Below are positions 34,517 to 47,091 of a DNA stretch of 64,000 nucleotides, piece by piece. Each line of letters begins with the position of its first letter. The first letter of the stretch is position 1. Under the pieces are notes generated by a model. The model saw nothing but the letters and a program-made list of their open reading frames with translations, had not been told where the DNA came from and made no database searches. The stretch spans positions 75,203,912 through 75,267,911 of the forward strand of contig NC_092793.1 in assembly GCF_918797505.1 (NCBI RefSeq), in the 5' to 3' direction. Origin of the DNA: Bemisia tabaci (lineage: Eukaryota; Arthropoda; Insecta; Hemiptera; Aleyrodidae). A program made the position numbers and the translations under genes.

Positions 34517-34997
34517 TACAACAATTACGACAATGACGACAAAACTAAAGCTCTGTGACTCTCCAGAGTTTCATTTTTTATCATCACTATACGTCCCGAT
34601 TCACCCTACGCGACTTCCCACAATTTTTCGTCTCCGATAGTAACAGTTTCTACATGAGCTTTCTGTCTTGACATTCTCGAATTTCGATCCAGATTTGAAG
34701 TCGTCGCGAAGCGCCCGCCAGAGGTCGAGCCGAACAGCGGCTGCACTTGATGGAGCACCCCGCAGTATCCCTACGAGCTTTTCGGTGAAGAATCACGGTT
34801 TCCACGACTGGAGCTCCGCAGAAAGCAGTGACGTCATTGCTAGGGGATCCCGCCCCAAGCTGACCTCATTGAAGAGAGTCATTTTAATTGGTCACTTGTT
34901 ATCCCGCACTCGGAAGGATGGAGCGAATGATCTTGTCAGGGTGACCAGACTGGGCAGGTCGACTCCTCGAGTGCCATCACCGCGGAGCAGAAGGAGT
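34517..34997. other. GC-richer unique DNA
   Basis: A 132-codon frame (34668-35066) runs into the next MITE and has no recognisable domain, so it is not supported. TGACGTCATTG at about 34829 is a CRE-like word. Confidence 0.3.
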
Positions 34998-35151
34998 CAG
35001 TGGCGTGGCGTGCTTTGCGATATATCGAATGATCTGCCGTTTAAACCTGTGGAAAAGGATCGATAAACAGAGTGTTCCTTAATAATCGATTCTTTACCAT
35101 GGGTTTAAATTACATATCTATCGATATATCGCAATTCACTCTACGCCTCTG
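34998..35151. mobile_element. hAT-type MITE family G, copy 1
   Basis: CAGTGGCGTGGCGTGCTTTG ... CTCTACGCCTCTG, flanked by GAAGGAGT / AAAGGAGT (7 of 8 bases). Confidence 0.65.
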
Positions 35152-35418
35152 AAAGGAGTCGACGGGTGGCAACCCTGGTGCTCATCCGAAACGGCCGCAT
35201 CATTTGGATCGTGGTCGAGCCGAGCGGGCTATTATGGGAGGCGGCATTAGCGAGGTAGCGGAAGTGGAAGTGGTAGCTAATGGCGGGGGAGGGGGAGGGG
35301 GAGGATGCGGAAGGATAGCGGGATGGAGATGGAAGGAGGATGAGGCAAAGTGCATCCGTGAAGAGGTCTCCAGTTCCACGGAAAAACGTCTTATCAGCAT
35401 TGGAGCGTTGCACAACTT
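35152..35418. other. GC-rich patch between MITEs
   Basis: A GGGGGAGG-type run at 35287-35303. Frames on both strands are short and featureless. Confidence 0.3.
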
Positions 35419-35644
35419 CACTGAGAAAAAAACACATTGGATCTAGAGTCCAGACTCTTAAAAACATCGACAAGAAAAATACTCTTGATTCAATCGGATT
35501 TTTGCCTAATCAAGATCCAAGCCTCTTAATTTGAGCGGATTTCCTTTTGATTTCAGCATAAATCTGATTGAATCAAGAGTCCTTTTTCTTGTCAATGTTT
35601 TCAAGTGTCTGGACTCTAGATCCAATGTGTTTTTTTTTCCAGTG
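35419..35644. mobile_element. CACTG-ended foldback MITE, family B copy 4
   Basis: CACTGAGAAAAAAACACATT ... TTCCAGTG with TT on both sides. Confidence 0.75.
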
Positions 35645-35761
35645 TTCCTCTGGTAGAATCTCAATCGACGATGAGGTATAACAAAGGCTAGACTCTAATT
35701 AAAGAGAATTCAAAAGTAAATATAGGTCAATTTTATCCACTAAAAGTTATCATAGTTAATT

Positions 35762-35897
35762 GAATTACATTTTTCAATAAGGAACCAGTAGTTCTGGCTC
35801 CTCCATAAAATCACATATCTGCGTAGGGAAACCAATGGTGTGTACGTTGTTTCTAAACGGGCAAGAAATAGCGGTTCCTTATTGCAAACTTTAATCC
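35762..35897. mobile_element. MITE family A copy 5 (diverged)
   Basis: GAATTACATTTTTCAATAAG ... TTGCAAACTTTAATCC with AATT on both sides. It is followed by a 19-C run at about 35968-35986. Confidence 0.6.
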
Positions 35898-36505
35898 AAT
35901 TAGTGTGATGGAGTACTAAGATGATAGAATAATGCTGGGTTCCCAATATTCTTAGACAAAAACGAAGCCCCCCCCCCCCCCCCCCCAGTGAGTTTAAATA
36001 TCTCATTTGCTAATTTATTTTTATTTTTTTTTAAAAAAAAATTAACTCAGACAAATTTCAATTTTCAGAATTTTTAAGAATCCTCTTGTCCAAAGCCAAA
36101 AACAATTCTATGACATCAAACAAAAAAGAGTGGTCGGAAATCCGTCCAGTAGAACTCGAAAAAAGTGTGTACCAGCAGTAAATTCTACATAGTTAAAAAA
36201 GATTTTGCTTAAATTTTGGGTTGTTGTAGATTTTGTTAATTCTTTAAGATCAATCTCCCCGTAGACCGTGACGAATTTACCGGGGGAAAATGATCTTAAA
36301 TTGAGGAGCTATTTTGTCGCGCGCGGGAAGATTGGCAACGTCGAGACGTGGATAGGGTGTTGTTGCTTAGCTCGGCGGAGGAGCAGACAAGTGGTTGAAC
36401 GAGATAATAGCTTTACGTGAGAGGTGAATGAAGGAACTTTTCCGTTAAGACAAGGAGGATGATACGGCGACGGTGGAGCAGGAGCGGCTTGAGGAGTCGG
36501 CTGCT
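35898..36505. other. Unique AT-rich DNA with a C homopolymer
   Basis: No gene or named repeat recognised. Confidence 0.35.
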
Positions 36506-36758
36506 TTGCCGTGCTAAGGAAGAACGCCGTATGAACATTCGAGAGTTGCCAAATTTCCTTCGATAAAATGTTTATTTTGTAGGAAAGTTTTGAATATTTT
36601 TCCTTGAAATTTTCTGGAACCTCAGATGAAATTGCGACCAAAATTATCTGAAAAATTGGAGGAAAAATATTCATATATTTACCAGGAAATTAATGTTTTA
36701 TCAAAGGAAATTTGGCAACGCCTGATGGTTCATACGGCGTTCTTCCTTAGCACGGCAG
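36506..36758. mobile_element. MITE family E copy 2
   Basis: TTGCCGTGCTAAGGAAGAAC ... CCTTAGCACGGCAG, 253 bp, with TGCT on both sides. Confidence 0.85.
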
Positions 36759-37317
36759 TGCTCGAGGTGGTGGAGGTGGTGGAGCAAACGAGCAGATGAA
36801 CAAGTGGATCGGCTAAAAAGGGACACGCGGCTCGCGGGGGGCGGGAAGGGGTGGAGCGGGGCAGGGCGGGGGCGCACGGCTACAATGGCCCTTGACAATG
36901 CTGCACCGAAGCGACTCGTCGATGGGAGAGGCCATTTCAGCCATTTCAGCGTAATGACGATCACTTTCTTTCGAGAATTCCATCCGCTATCTCCGTGCAT
37001 TAACATTCGCCGGGATTCTTTTTAATAGCGCCAATATTTCGCCCGTATGCGCAGCACCCGTCGCCCCGCCACCCCGCCGCTGCGTCCCAGAAATCCTGCT
37101 CTTCAACCCGGGGTCCTTTTTTGTGTCAAATTCGAGTGGGCATCCTTCGCTTCTCTCTAATGTTCCTCTTGTTCCATTCTCCAGGAGCACCCCAACAGGG
37201 CAACTCTGCCTCCCCGAAATTCGCGGGTGAGTTGGGCTTCGTAGACCCCCCCAGTGGCGTAGCTACGAATTCTTCAAGAGGGGGGGGGGGGGTCCATTCA
37301 GAAACGGGACAAGCCCT
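36759..37317. other. GC-rich patch, no gene recognised
   Basis: At about 37252-37268, CAGTGGCGTAGCTACG looks like a transposon terminus and is followed by a G-run. It may mark another insertion at the edge of the truncated H element. Confidence 0.3.
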
Positions 37318-37812
37318 CAGCACGGCGGTCAACATGAAACACATATTAGCGCCTACAAGACTGCATGAATACTTCACCCATTGCGTCAAACACAGTGCGG
37401 TCAGGAGCGGTTGGCGTGAAACGCGCAGCGCCTACAAGACTGCAGGAATACTTCACGCATTGCGCCAAAACACAGTGCGATCAGCCCGGCGTGGCGCAGC
37501 GGCGGAAGTTAAAATTATTAAACCACATTATTATGTTTGTTCTTTCATAATTTTTTGGTTCATTTCTTATAAATGGAGGACCTTGTCCTCACAGAGATAT
37601 GTTTATGGAACTTAACTTTCGCGCAAAGTTCCGTGAAATTTTGCTAGTAGTGTTGACAGGGCTTTCGCAAAAAATGTATCCAACACGAGTAGGTAAACGC
37701 GTCTTATGCACCCCTACCCCTCCGGCACGTTCACTTGATGGTTTTTATTGATGTTTCAAAACGAATGAAAAGGGGGCGGCAAAATACAGGCGGCCCAATG
37801 GCGGCAAGTAGA
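37318..37812 (-). mobile_element. hAT-type element H, truncated copy
   Basis: It contains two tandem units (GCGCCTACAAGACTGCATGA type), the TTGTTCTTTCATAATTTTTTGG segment and the end CGGCCCAATGGCGGCAAGTAG. The outer 3' part present in full copies and the last bases of the TIR are missing. No TSD. Confidence 0.7.
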
Positions 37813-38162
37813 CAAAACTGAGATTATCTGATAATTCGGGGTTGATTTTCATAAAATTCTCAGAGCAAATCTCATTGCTATAGCAACCAGGAAAAAAGCC
37901 CGTGCCCAAGGTAAGGCTACGAATGAAGTCAGCGATAAAAATTATGGAGAAGCCATTTTTTATGAGTATCGGTCTATCCGTTGCCAAACTATACGAATAA
38001 GGCTAAACGATTTCCCCGAAAATGTGGAAGGCCGTGGCTTATACTGGAGGTACAATTGGAAAGGAATATTGAAGAAGAAAAAAATCTTATTTTTACCTAT
38101 GGAACTTATCCCTGCAGTATTAAGTTTTACTTCTGGATTTTGTTGCATCTACGCCACCCTAA

Positions 38163-38203
<41 letters not shown>

Positions 38204-39525
38204 ATAAAACTTTCTGTAACATACCCGCTTCATCCGTTAGAGAGAGGCAAATTTTAGCTAATATTTTATGGAAACCATTGCCAAACTTGAACGAACCCCA
38301 CTCTTGCGTGACATAACTTAACGTTGAGAGCTCGCTCTCTTTTCGTCACGCACTCTTCGTGACGTAAAACGGGCTCCTTTCTTGCGTGACGTAAAAAGAG
38401 CGGTCCATATTAACTCCTCCTGGGTCGCAATTTTTCAGAGCTGAAAAAAATGGTGGATCTGATAAGTGGAGAGTGAGGAAGAGCCGTACAAGACGCAGAC
38501 ACAGGGAGAGAAGGGACAGACACGGCGGCACAATGTTTCCGACGGGATTGGGGGCGGCGCGGGCGAGGAGGGGAGGGCGCGGAGGAATGTAAGAATGGCA
38601 GAGTTGAAAAGAAATTGAGTTACGGTAGGCACCTTCTAATGACACATATTTTATCGATAATCAAAGTAAGAAGGAATTTGGGGGTAAGCCAGGAGCTGTC
38701 CACGGTGACATGTAAAGCACGGGTCTCGTAGCCTCGGCCGATGTATTACACCGCTCTCCATAAATTACCACAGCTTGCTCCCGATCACTGCTGTGTTTTA
38801 TTTCTGCCTTCTGTTGACAGGCCACCAACTCATATGTCTTTCTTTGTCCCCCTCCGCGCCCTCTCCCGCCGCCCCCCGCTTCTTTTTTTTCTTCTCTTTC
38901 ACCAGCAGTTCCCTTTCAATGGACTTGAAATTCAAATTGCAAAATTCTCCGAGGTCTTGAGAGGTCTGTCGGAATCCCGCTTCCCCCCTCCGCCCCTCAT
39001 TACTTTCAGTGCATGGACCTAAGAGCTCATTCCACTCTTATCTTTAATTGTTTTCATATTACGTTTTCGTTTCTTTTTTTCTGCTTTCTTTTGTCGTATT
39101 CCCCGGTGGATTATCAAAGAGCTCCTGTTATTTATAGTCCTTCGAAAATCGAAGCTTTCTCTCTTTGATTTAGGCTCGCTCTGCCGGGACGTGATTAGAT
39201 TTAGGGCTTTTTAAAATAGTTTTTAAGCGCTATCTAATTGATTCTTTTAATTTCGCTGGGTCTCCACGCCTTACCTGTCTCAGGCTCGGATTGCTCCTGT
39301 TTTTTACATATTTTTTTCACGGAAGCATGGACTCTCCAGTAATAGACTTATGAGCTCCCTTTTCCTTCTATCGTTCTCATAGACATTCTGGACATACTGT
39401 ATTGATTTCTGTTTCCCACGGCTTCAACGACTTTGTCCTGTTGATGCACCTTCAAATAAATGTACTCACCAACTAACCATAAATAATTTACCCATCAAAA
39501 CCACTTGCTATTATATCTACGTATG
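37813..39525. other. Unique DNA with a run of 35 A (38167-38201)
   Basis: The A-run could be a retrotransposed tail, but the preceding 180 bp match nothing I know. CTTGCGTGACGTAA-type words recur between 38300 and 38395. No gene recognised. Confidence 0.35.
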
Positions 39526-39778
39526 CTGCTGTGATAAGGAAAAACGCCGTATGAACCTTCGTCAGTTGCCAAATTTCCTTTGATCAAATACGAATTTTCA
39601 GGAAAAATGTTGAATATTTTCCGTTCCATTTTTCGGAGAATTTTCTTCGTAATTAGATCTACATCATTTGAGCATATCAATATGAAATATTCATAACTCT
39701 CCTCCAAAATAAAAATTTTACTGGAGGAAATGTAGCAACTCTCGAATGTTCATACGACGTTTTTCCTTAGCATGGCAG
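39526..39778. mobile_element. MITE family E copy 3
   Basis: CTGCTGTGATAAGGAAAAAC ... CCTTAGCATGGCAG, 253 bp, with TATG on both sides. Confidence 0.85.
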
Positions 39779-41991
39779 TATGTCTCATACGACTCGAAAT
39801 TGAATACCACCGCACATGTTAAGATGATATGCAAGTAAATTGGAGTGTTACCAGTTTCCATGCAAAGCTATATATTTTCCTTTTCACGTCAAAACGTCCG
39901 GTAGGTTTTCATCAAAGGTTTTCTTGCATTTTCTTGGCCTGCGCCGGATTTCTGCAATTGAATAATAACCGTCAGGGGTAGTTTAGCGGGACACTCTAAA
40001 GCTAAAAACGGACCCAGAAGTTGGAAGAAAGAACTAAATTTTTTAAAAAGTTTGAATTGGGGAAAAACGAGAAAGTAAAAAATTAACAAGTGCTCTCGTT
40101 GTTTCCAGTCAGCAGTGATTCTTCCTTTGCTCCTGCATTTTTATAGATGCATTTGATTGACCTCAAAATAAGTATCACTTCATAGCCTCTAAAAGAAATA
40201 TAGTCTATGGAACCTTTACTGGTTCATTAGAATAATTATTTTTAAGACAACAAATAGAAAAAAAGGAAAACTATCGAATCAATCCAATAAATTCGTAATT
40301 CACACAAGCTGATAATATTCAGATTGCAATTTTGTTGGTTGGAGTGATTAAATATTACTTATAAAAGAGTGGAACTTCAAGAAATTCACATGATGTCAGA
40401 AAATGTGATAAGTAAGGCATGCCGCCGTCAAGAACGATAGCTGCCGATGGGTGAACAGTACCTTTTCTCAGTTCGATCAGAGCTCATAGACTGGTGATAT
40501 GATTGTGTGCTTTTAGAATAAAAAACTATTCACGCTCAGCGGTATGTATGTTGCCTATACGGCAAAGCTGAAGGATAACCTGAAGACTACATTTGGATTG
40601 CATTTTGCAAAAATGAACCAAGAGCATTCCAATGTTGCTAGGATTGTGCAACTGAAAGTTTATGCGACAAAATACTGAGTGGTGCAAAAATGTAAATTTT
40701 CAAAGGTAATTTTCGTCTTGAATTTATAGCTCGTTGGGAGTACAGATAAAACTTGTTTAGGTGATCAGTTTACACAGGGTGATTCAGCGTAAAACGGCCA
40801 GACTGCAGGAGCGTGTTTCTAAGATTGAAAATAAAACTTAAATAACAAAATAAAGCAGTGATTAGAGATAGCTGGACTCAATCATGCTCCGCCTTTCAAC
40901 CTGTGTCATCTATGTCTACCCGACAAACAAAAAATTTCAACAATCAGGCTGCAATGTGTTCAGACATTTTTAATAGTGTACACCACCCAAGAGTGTCTTA
41001 CTCAACCCCGCTTTTTCTTCTGCCTTTTCACACCTTTTCTTTCCGCCCTTTCACCACTTTCCTCTCCGACCATTACAGGCCGATTTTCTCTGCGACTTTG
41101 TGACACGTTCCTTTGTGCTACACCTTGAGCAAATCAATTGATCTCTTCTTTAATTTTTACTTTTGTTTACTTATCCAGTGATTTCAATTATTTAATCGGT
41201 AATTCGTGAAGTCTTAATAACATTTTTTTTCTTTTTCATGGTAAAGTATCATCACTATTGATTTCCTCGATAATTCTGAGCATACATATATTATCATATT
41301 ACCTGAACTTATACCTGAACTTTCCACAATTTATTTTTACTTATTTATTTTTCTCATGCCTTTCCTGACGATCGATTAAAAAATAAGGGCTGCTTCTAAA
41401 AGGGAAAAAGGTAAGGTTTACGCTCCTGATTTCTCCCTTAACTTTTTTTGTAATAAAATTGAGGGGGGGGGGGCTCAAATTTTGGTAGGCAAAAAGTAGT
41501 TCACTTTGACTTAAAAACATTACTAAAAATTCAATCCAAAACTTTAGCTGTCAAGTTAGGTACAGCTGGATAATGTGGGACTTTTAGATTGCCTGTATGA
41601 AGGACTGACATAGGACCTCTCCTTCATTATCTCGTGATACTTTACGCTCTACATCGCAGCCTGTCAGGCGCTAAAAAGGCCCACGGCCTAACGATGTCCA
41701 GCAAAATCATAATATCTCTCTGAATTTCGCTCACAATTTCAATGCGTAGCGCTTTAATTTTCATAGTACATTCAGCAGTTAAAATGCGTGTCTCCTTCAA
41801 CTCAGGTTCTATTTAAAAATATATGGAAGAATTTGTAATAAAGTCGGTTTAAACTGATACCGATATTAGTTTGAGATTAGTCTGATTGGTAGATTCATAT
41901 AAGTTGTGTCGTGAGAATGATTTCAGCATGATCGGACTGTACTTTGTACTCAGTCAACATCAATGTGGTGGTAAAGGGTTTGGGTTGAAAT
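39779..41991. other. AT-rich DNA, one family A fragment, no gene
   Basis: About 40592-40625 matches only the left TIR of MITE family A (GGATTGCATTTTGCAAAAAT). A G-run lies at 41462-41473. Nothing else is recognised. Confidence 0.35.
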
Positions 41992-42146
41992 CAGAGGCGT
42001 CAACGATTATTGATATTTCCCTACTTGAGGCTACGGTAAGGAATCTATAATTAAAATTCCGTTGCGAACACCCTGCTATCGACCCTTTTCCATATACGTT
42101 GAAATGGTAGATGAATCGATATCTCGCAAAGCACGCCACACCACTG
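41992..42146. mobile_element. hAT-type MITE family G, copy 2 (inverted)
   Basis: CAGAGGCGTCAACG ... GCACGCCACACCACTG, flanked by GTTGAAAT / GTTGAAAC (7 of 8 bases). The core GTTGCGAACACCCTG matches the other copies. Confidence 0.65.
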
Positions 42147-42174
42147 GTTGAAACGACGCTAGCTTTGGTAATTT

Positions 42175-42427
42175 GGACCGAGTTAAACAGAAAGGAACCA
42201 AGCCACATCAGCTATTGCCAAATTTAATTGAGCAATTTAATGTTTTACATGAAAACGGTTGTGCGGATTTTTGTGCAAATTTCAGTGAAAACTATCCATA
42301 GTTTGAAGCAAATTCTCTAAAAATTGTAAAGGAATCCGCACAAAAATTCTCTCGTAAAAAAATTAATTGCCCAGTTAAATTTGGCAATAGCTGATGTGGC
42401 GTGGTTCCTTTCTGTTAAACTCTGTCC
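42175..42427. mobile_element. MITE family N (GGAC-ended, 4-bp TSD)
   Basis: TIRs GGACCGAGTTAAACAGAAAG / inverse, matching for about 50 bp through CAGCTATTGCCAAATTT. ATTT on both sides. Same end triplet and duplication length as family A, though the interiors are unrelated. Confidence 0.85.
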
Positions 42428-43383
42428 ATTTATAATAGCAGTTTACCGGATACGAATGCAATGAGCCTAGAATTTTATCCGCCATGCAACTTCTAAACTA
42501 TATTCATTTTTTGCCGGAAAATCTTGGCAATTTTCTATTCAATTTAACGAAACAGTGAAATTTCTGTTAAAGTAAACTTTCAAATTGAAAATACTTGAAT
42601 AACTAAGGCCTATAGCCTTAAACCTCTTTGAATTGGAAAACTTTTGAGTGATGTTATAATGATATATGCTAGATTTAAATAGGAAACCACCATTCATTTG
42701 GTGTGAGGGTGCCGTGAAAAAAACGGTAGCAAAAGTAAAATATTTTTTCATACAAACAGTCTATATTTAACATATTTAAAAAAAATAATAATAAGGAAAC
42801 AACGAAAATTCAAAAGAATGCACAGTTTTCGATCAAAAATGTATGAATACCACTATCTGTACAGTATAAACTAAATGAATTATAAACACATGTACATTTT
42901 ACAGTAAAAAATTCTATTCCAAGTAAATTATCTTTCACTGATCATCATTAACTAAAAACATTCGGACTAACGTTTACAATACCTATTTTTACAGTGAACA
43001 ACATTATTGACATTGATTATTATTCAAGATGACTCGTGTTTGTCTCATTGGTGATTTTTGCAAGTTGGCAACACTGGATTTTGTCCACGGAAATGCATGT
43101 AAAATAATCGATAAAAGTAGGCTACCTCACCTAGAATCGATTATACATAATGACTGTAAATAAAGTAAAAACAGAGTTGCAAAAAAATAATCGTCTCTGA
43201 TTTGCCTGTTAGCTATAATATTCTATTAATCATTTTGAAGAGTATCTTTGTAGGAAAGTTATTATTACCGTATATTTGACAGGATGTACTTAAATAACTA
43301 AGCATTTGCGGATCAACAAAATGACCATTAGTCCACTTTTTCTTTCTTTTTTTTTTTTCTTTTTTTTTAAGGAGTTGACCTTA
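42428..43383. other. AT-rich unique DNA, nothing recognised
   Basis: Short frames only. Confidence 0.35.
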
Positions 43384-44084
43384 TAGTCCTTACGGTTGCT
43401 GCCATTTTTGTGTTCCTTTTCAAAATGGATTAATTTTTGAAAATCGACAGGGCTTTTCTCCCTGATCTCAAAATCTGTTTTTTGCCTAACCGCACCTGGA
43501 ACTTTCTACCACCAGTAGAGCTCTAAACGTGACGAAAATGCCGGAAAAATGTCTCATCTCAAAATGAGGGCAACAACGTTTTTTGAATGTAACTTTTCCT
43601 CCTGATCTGAAAACCTGTCGTCGACCCAAGCGGAGCTGGGGCGTTTCACAGCTGCAGGAGGTTTGCCCGGAGGTTTCACTACGATAGAGCGCCCCAGCGG
43701 GCTGATTATTGAAATTGATAGACAAAGCAATAGACAAAGAAGACAACAAGGATTTGGAGGGATTCTATTGGTAGAAGCGGGTGGTTGCAATGGACAAAGG
43801 AGGTAGGTAATAGACTAACTAACGGCAACCCACGAGAGATCCGACATTTAGCCTATCATTTTCCCCCTAAGTCTATGAGAACCACCTATTTCAACCAATA
43901 GGATTGCTTTATACCCCCTATGTCTTCTTTGTCTATAGCTTTGTCTATCAATTTCAATAATCGGCCCGCAAGTCTGCTTTGGGCCGACAATGGGTTTTGA
44001 GATCAGGGAGAAAAGCTCTATGGATTTTCAACAAGTTGTCAATTTTGAAGCGGGACACCAAAATGACAGCGACCTCCCGGACTA
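43384..44084. mobile_element. Inverted-repeat element of about 700 bp, host of a nested MITE
   Basis: Ends match inverted for about 85 bp, with the shared words GCTTTTCTCCCTGATCTCAAAA and CATTTTTGTGTTCC / CATTTTGGTGTCCC. The interior contains the family R MITE at 43695-43969. Confidence 0.6.
43695..43969. mobile_element. MITE family R copy 2
   Basis: AGCGGGCTGATTATTGAAAT ... AATCGGCCCGC with inverted ATAGACAAAGAAGAC. About 275 bp and unbroken. Confidence 0.75.
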
Positions 44085-46576
44085 GTACAGAACCAAAATA
44101 TGATTAAAATATATGTTTTTGTAAAGAGAAAGCAAACCTGATAAAACCTGGGGACAGTTTTTCCTTGAAACTTTTATCCTACAGTGAATTTTATCTGTAT
44201 ACCATTGAGAAACAGGTAACATGTTGGTGCTAAAATCATGAGGATGCTCGATTTTGAAAGAATTGGTGATAGGAAGATAATTTTGCTCGCCTAAAATACA
44301 TTTTCTCTTCGAATGCGTCGAATTGACGATTGAAAAGAATGAAAACAGTATGAAAAGAAGTATATTAAAGATTTAACATTATTTTTCAATCCTTCTTGTG
44401 TTTTTTCCCACTCACCATACTCATTAATTATTTAATGCTGGAGAAGTTTTATTTTATTACAAATCTGATAATTAAAATGTTCCTGATATTCTTAAACTAA
44501 GCTAAGGCACTAGTATGGTGTTGAACCGAGTTTTGGAACGAGTAATTTTTTCATTGGGCGTCAAAAGTAGAGAGAAGGAGAGGATTTTTTACAGTACGTT
44601 GTTTTTTCTTTTCAAATGTGTGTATTTCGCTCTTCTCGGAGCCATTTTTGCATGTTATTTCCTAATGTTTTATAATGTTTTTAAATAGCCATTTCCTTTG
44701 GAATTCTGACCAAAACACATTAATTTAATGAAATTGAGAAATGAAAAATCTCATTTAATAATCTCCCGATTTGTTTTCCAAAACAATTCATAAAATGCTT
44801 TTCATGCCTAATTATACACTGAATTAATTACCTGAACATTCTGTTAGTTTTACCACTTATATGAAATGAGTTCTCACAGAGACAAACATACTTTTACAAT
44901 ATCATCACTGTTAGACATATTTCAGAAGTAGAACATTTGTCAGTGACATACATACAAATTCCACATGCTTTGATGATATTATGAACACAAACATGTCATC
45001 CTAGCTGAATAAGATTATACAATGAAGGTACAGGGTATAGGGAAATGTTTCAAGCTCACTCAAGAGACTATGTCTTTTTTACACAACGATTAATTATTTA
45101 TACACTTTCAATACAAAATGAAATATTCATAGGCTAAGTTTTATAAAGTTTATGTTCAATTTCCTTAATTTAGAGTGATTCTTTGGCTACGTAGACGCAC
45201 AGGTACATTAACACCTTGACTTCTCCTCAAAAATGTTGAGCTCCTCTCGTAAGCACATCAGTTTAAGAAGTATCGTACCTACTATCAAAATTTAGAACAC
45301 AGTAATTCTAGGTTCGCAGTGTCCCCTTTATGCTGCCTGAAGTTGACTTGAGAAAAATTCTGAAAATGCTACTTCAGGTATTAAAAATTCCTCCAGGCCA
45401 CAGCTAGAAGACTCATACTTTTACTGTTCTCTAGTTTTTAATCAAGTTTTGATTTTTAAGGCAATTTAGAGCATGACTTCAAGTGTCTTGTATTTTTTTA
45501 TTTCAAACCCTAAAAATATTAAAATCTTTTTGAGGAAGAGGTAGCTACATATTTTGTGGGGTACTTTTGAATTACTTCTTGCTTTCGTTCTAATCGTTGC
45601 TATGTTTTTCGTTGTGCTTACTTTTACAGGACAATTTTTCAAAATTAAAAGCATGTGCCTGACTCTGCACTCTCATTTATTTCAGGGGAAGCCTTGACTA
45701 CGGACTAAATTTCAAAAGGCTGCCGCGTTCTAATGCAACTTTTAATTATGAAAATTTTCTCAAGGAACTCTACTTTACATTAGAGTTACGGGTTAAAATG
45801 AGTAACACCACCGCGGCCCTAAAGCCCCAATTTTTGTAAGTGTCACATAGCTTCAACTCCCGTGAAATAAATGAGAAAACCCTATCTTATTTTCTTCTTT
45901 TAATCAAATGTCGAAGAGAAATGCAAGTTGTTTAGCGAGGTGTAAATGTCATATTGAACAAAATATCAAACGCCAAAAATTTTCCTTGAGCACAAGAAAA
46001 ATTGGGCAATTGTTTCATACAACCTAGCAACTATGTGTGAGCATCAAGTGAGGTAACTAGAAAAAAAAATAAAAATAAATTAATAAATACAGACACGGAA
46101 CAACAGTTCAGATCGCTATTTTTCAGACCTCTCCCTTTGCTTAGTCGTTTATGTAATGTAACAGTGTTCAGGCGATAACATTTTAGATTTTACTGGACTG
46201 GAAAATATGATGAAATGGATATCACCGGTATCGTAAAGGAAGCAGACGTGATTTCTTAATATTTTCTTTTTCCATAGATTGTAGGAATTTAGGTTTTTTT
46301 TTGTCTGATCGTGAGTTACGGTGTCCCATAATTTATCTGTGCCTTGGATGTTTGAATTTAAAACAGCATTTCCAATTATTGTAAGAAGAAAAATCATTGA
46401 AATTAAAATCGTGTGATTGGAAACGTTGCCATATTTTGCAGTATTTGAATAATCCACCGGCGCAAAGAACCCAAACTTCGGCCTAGTAAAAATTATCTAT
46501 TCATTATAAATAAAAAAGGCTCTCGATTTGTCTTCGATTTTCAACAATGTATGATGAAGTGAGTTTGTGGGAAAGC
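44085..46576. other. AT-rich unique DNA, probable distal 3' region of seven-up
   Basis: No repeat or ORF recognised. Minus-strand AATAAA hexamers occur at about 45676-45681 and 45496-45501, either of which could end a long seven-up 3' UTR. The choice cannot be made from sequence alone. Confidence 0.3.
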
Positions 46577-46740
46577 CAGTGGCGTGGCGTGAATTGCGAT
46601 ATATCGATTGTTATGCCATTTAAACCTATGAAAAAAGATCGATTATCAGGGTGTTCGCAGCGAACACTTTAGTAATCGATTCCTTATCATAATTTTAAAT
46701 GGCGAGATATGGATAATCGATTATTCACGCCACGCCACTG
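46577..46740. mobile_element. hAT-type MITE family G, copy 3, in the seven-up 3' UTR
   Basis: CAGTGGCGTGGCGTGAATTG ... CACGCCACGCCACTG, 164 bp, foldback with the core GTGTTCGCAGCGAACAC. Flanks GGGAAAGC / GGGAAAAC (7 of 8). It begins 76 bp beyond the seven-up stop, so it should be part of the mature transcript if the UTR is unspliced. Confidence 0.8.
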
Positions 46741-46816
46741 GGGAAAACTAAGGGTTCGTCTGCGGTCGGGGACCACCTAAAGCCTAAGGGGAAGCGAGCT
46801 GCCTCCATACTTGGTG

Positions 46817-47091
46817 TCACATGGAGTTGACGTAGGGCCAATTGAAACTACTGCCACTGAGGAGCATGTCCCTGATGAGGGTCTCGATGGGGGTTTTGCC
46901 GACTAGTCGCACGAAGAAGAGCTGCTCGATGACCTGCGAGCTCACCGTTCGGAGGGACGGGAGCCGGAGTAGAAGTCGCCCGAATCTGTTGGGCTGGTTC
47001 GGGTACTGGGTCCGGCAGTACTCCTCCAGGGCGCACTGCGACTTCTCTTGCAGGGACTCGATGTGCCCCACGTCTTTCAGACCTGGAGCGT
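46817..47091 (-). CDS. svp: seven-up / COUP-TF orphan nuclear receptor, last coding exon
   Basis: 90 residues plus a split Asp codon, ending NWPYVNSM and TGA. The sequence is the C-terminal part of the NR2F ligand-binding domain, with [40 protein letters not shown] and the AF-2 helix region [13 protein letters not shown]. The CRTQYPNQP and SSQVIEQ variants are those of arthropod seven-up rather than vertebrate COUP-TF. The minus strand upstream reads TTTGTTTGTTGCAG, a strong acceptor, and the split codon fits the conserved DACGL position (here D-APGL). COUP-TFs bind AGGTCA direct repeats as homodimers or with RXR, act mainly as repressors, and in flies specify photoreceptor, neuroblast-temporal and heart-cell identity. 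The DNA-binding domain and the rest of the ligand-binding domain are not in the window and must lie beyond 64000, implying an intron of more than 16.9 kb. Confidence 0.97.

Noticed and set aside
37981..38316. ORF ending in poly-Lys before a 35-A run as a retrocopy
   Set aside because: The Lys run is just the A homopolymer. The upstream residues match no family, and no flanking duplication was found.
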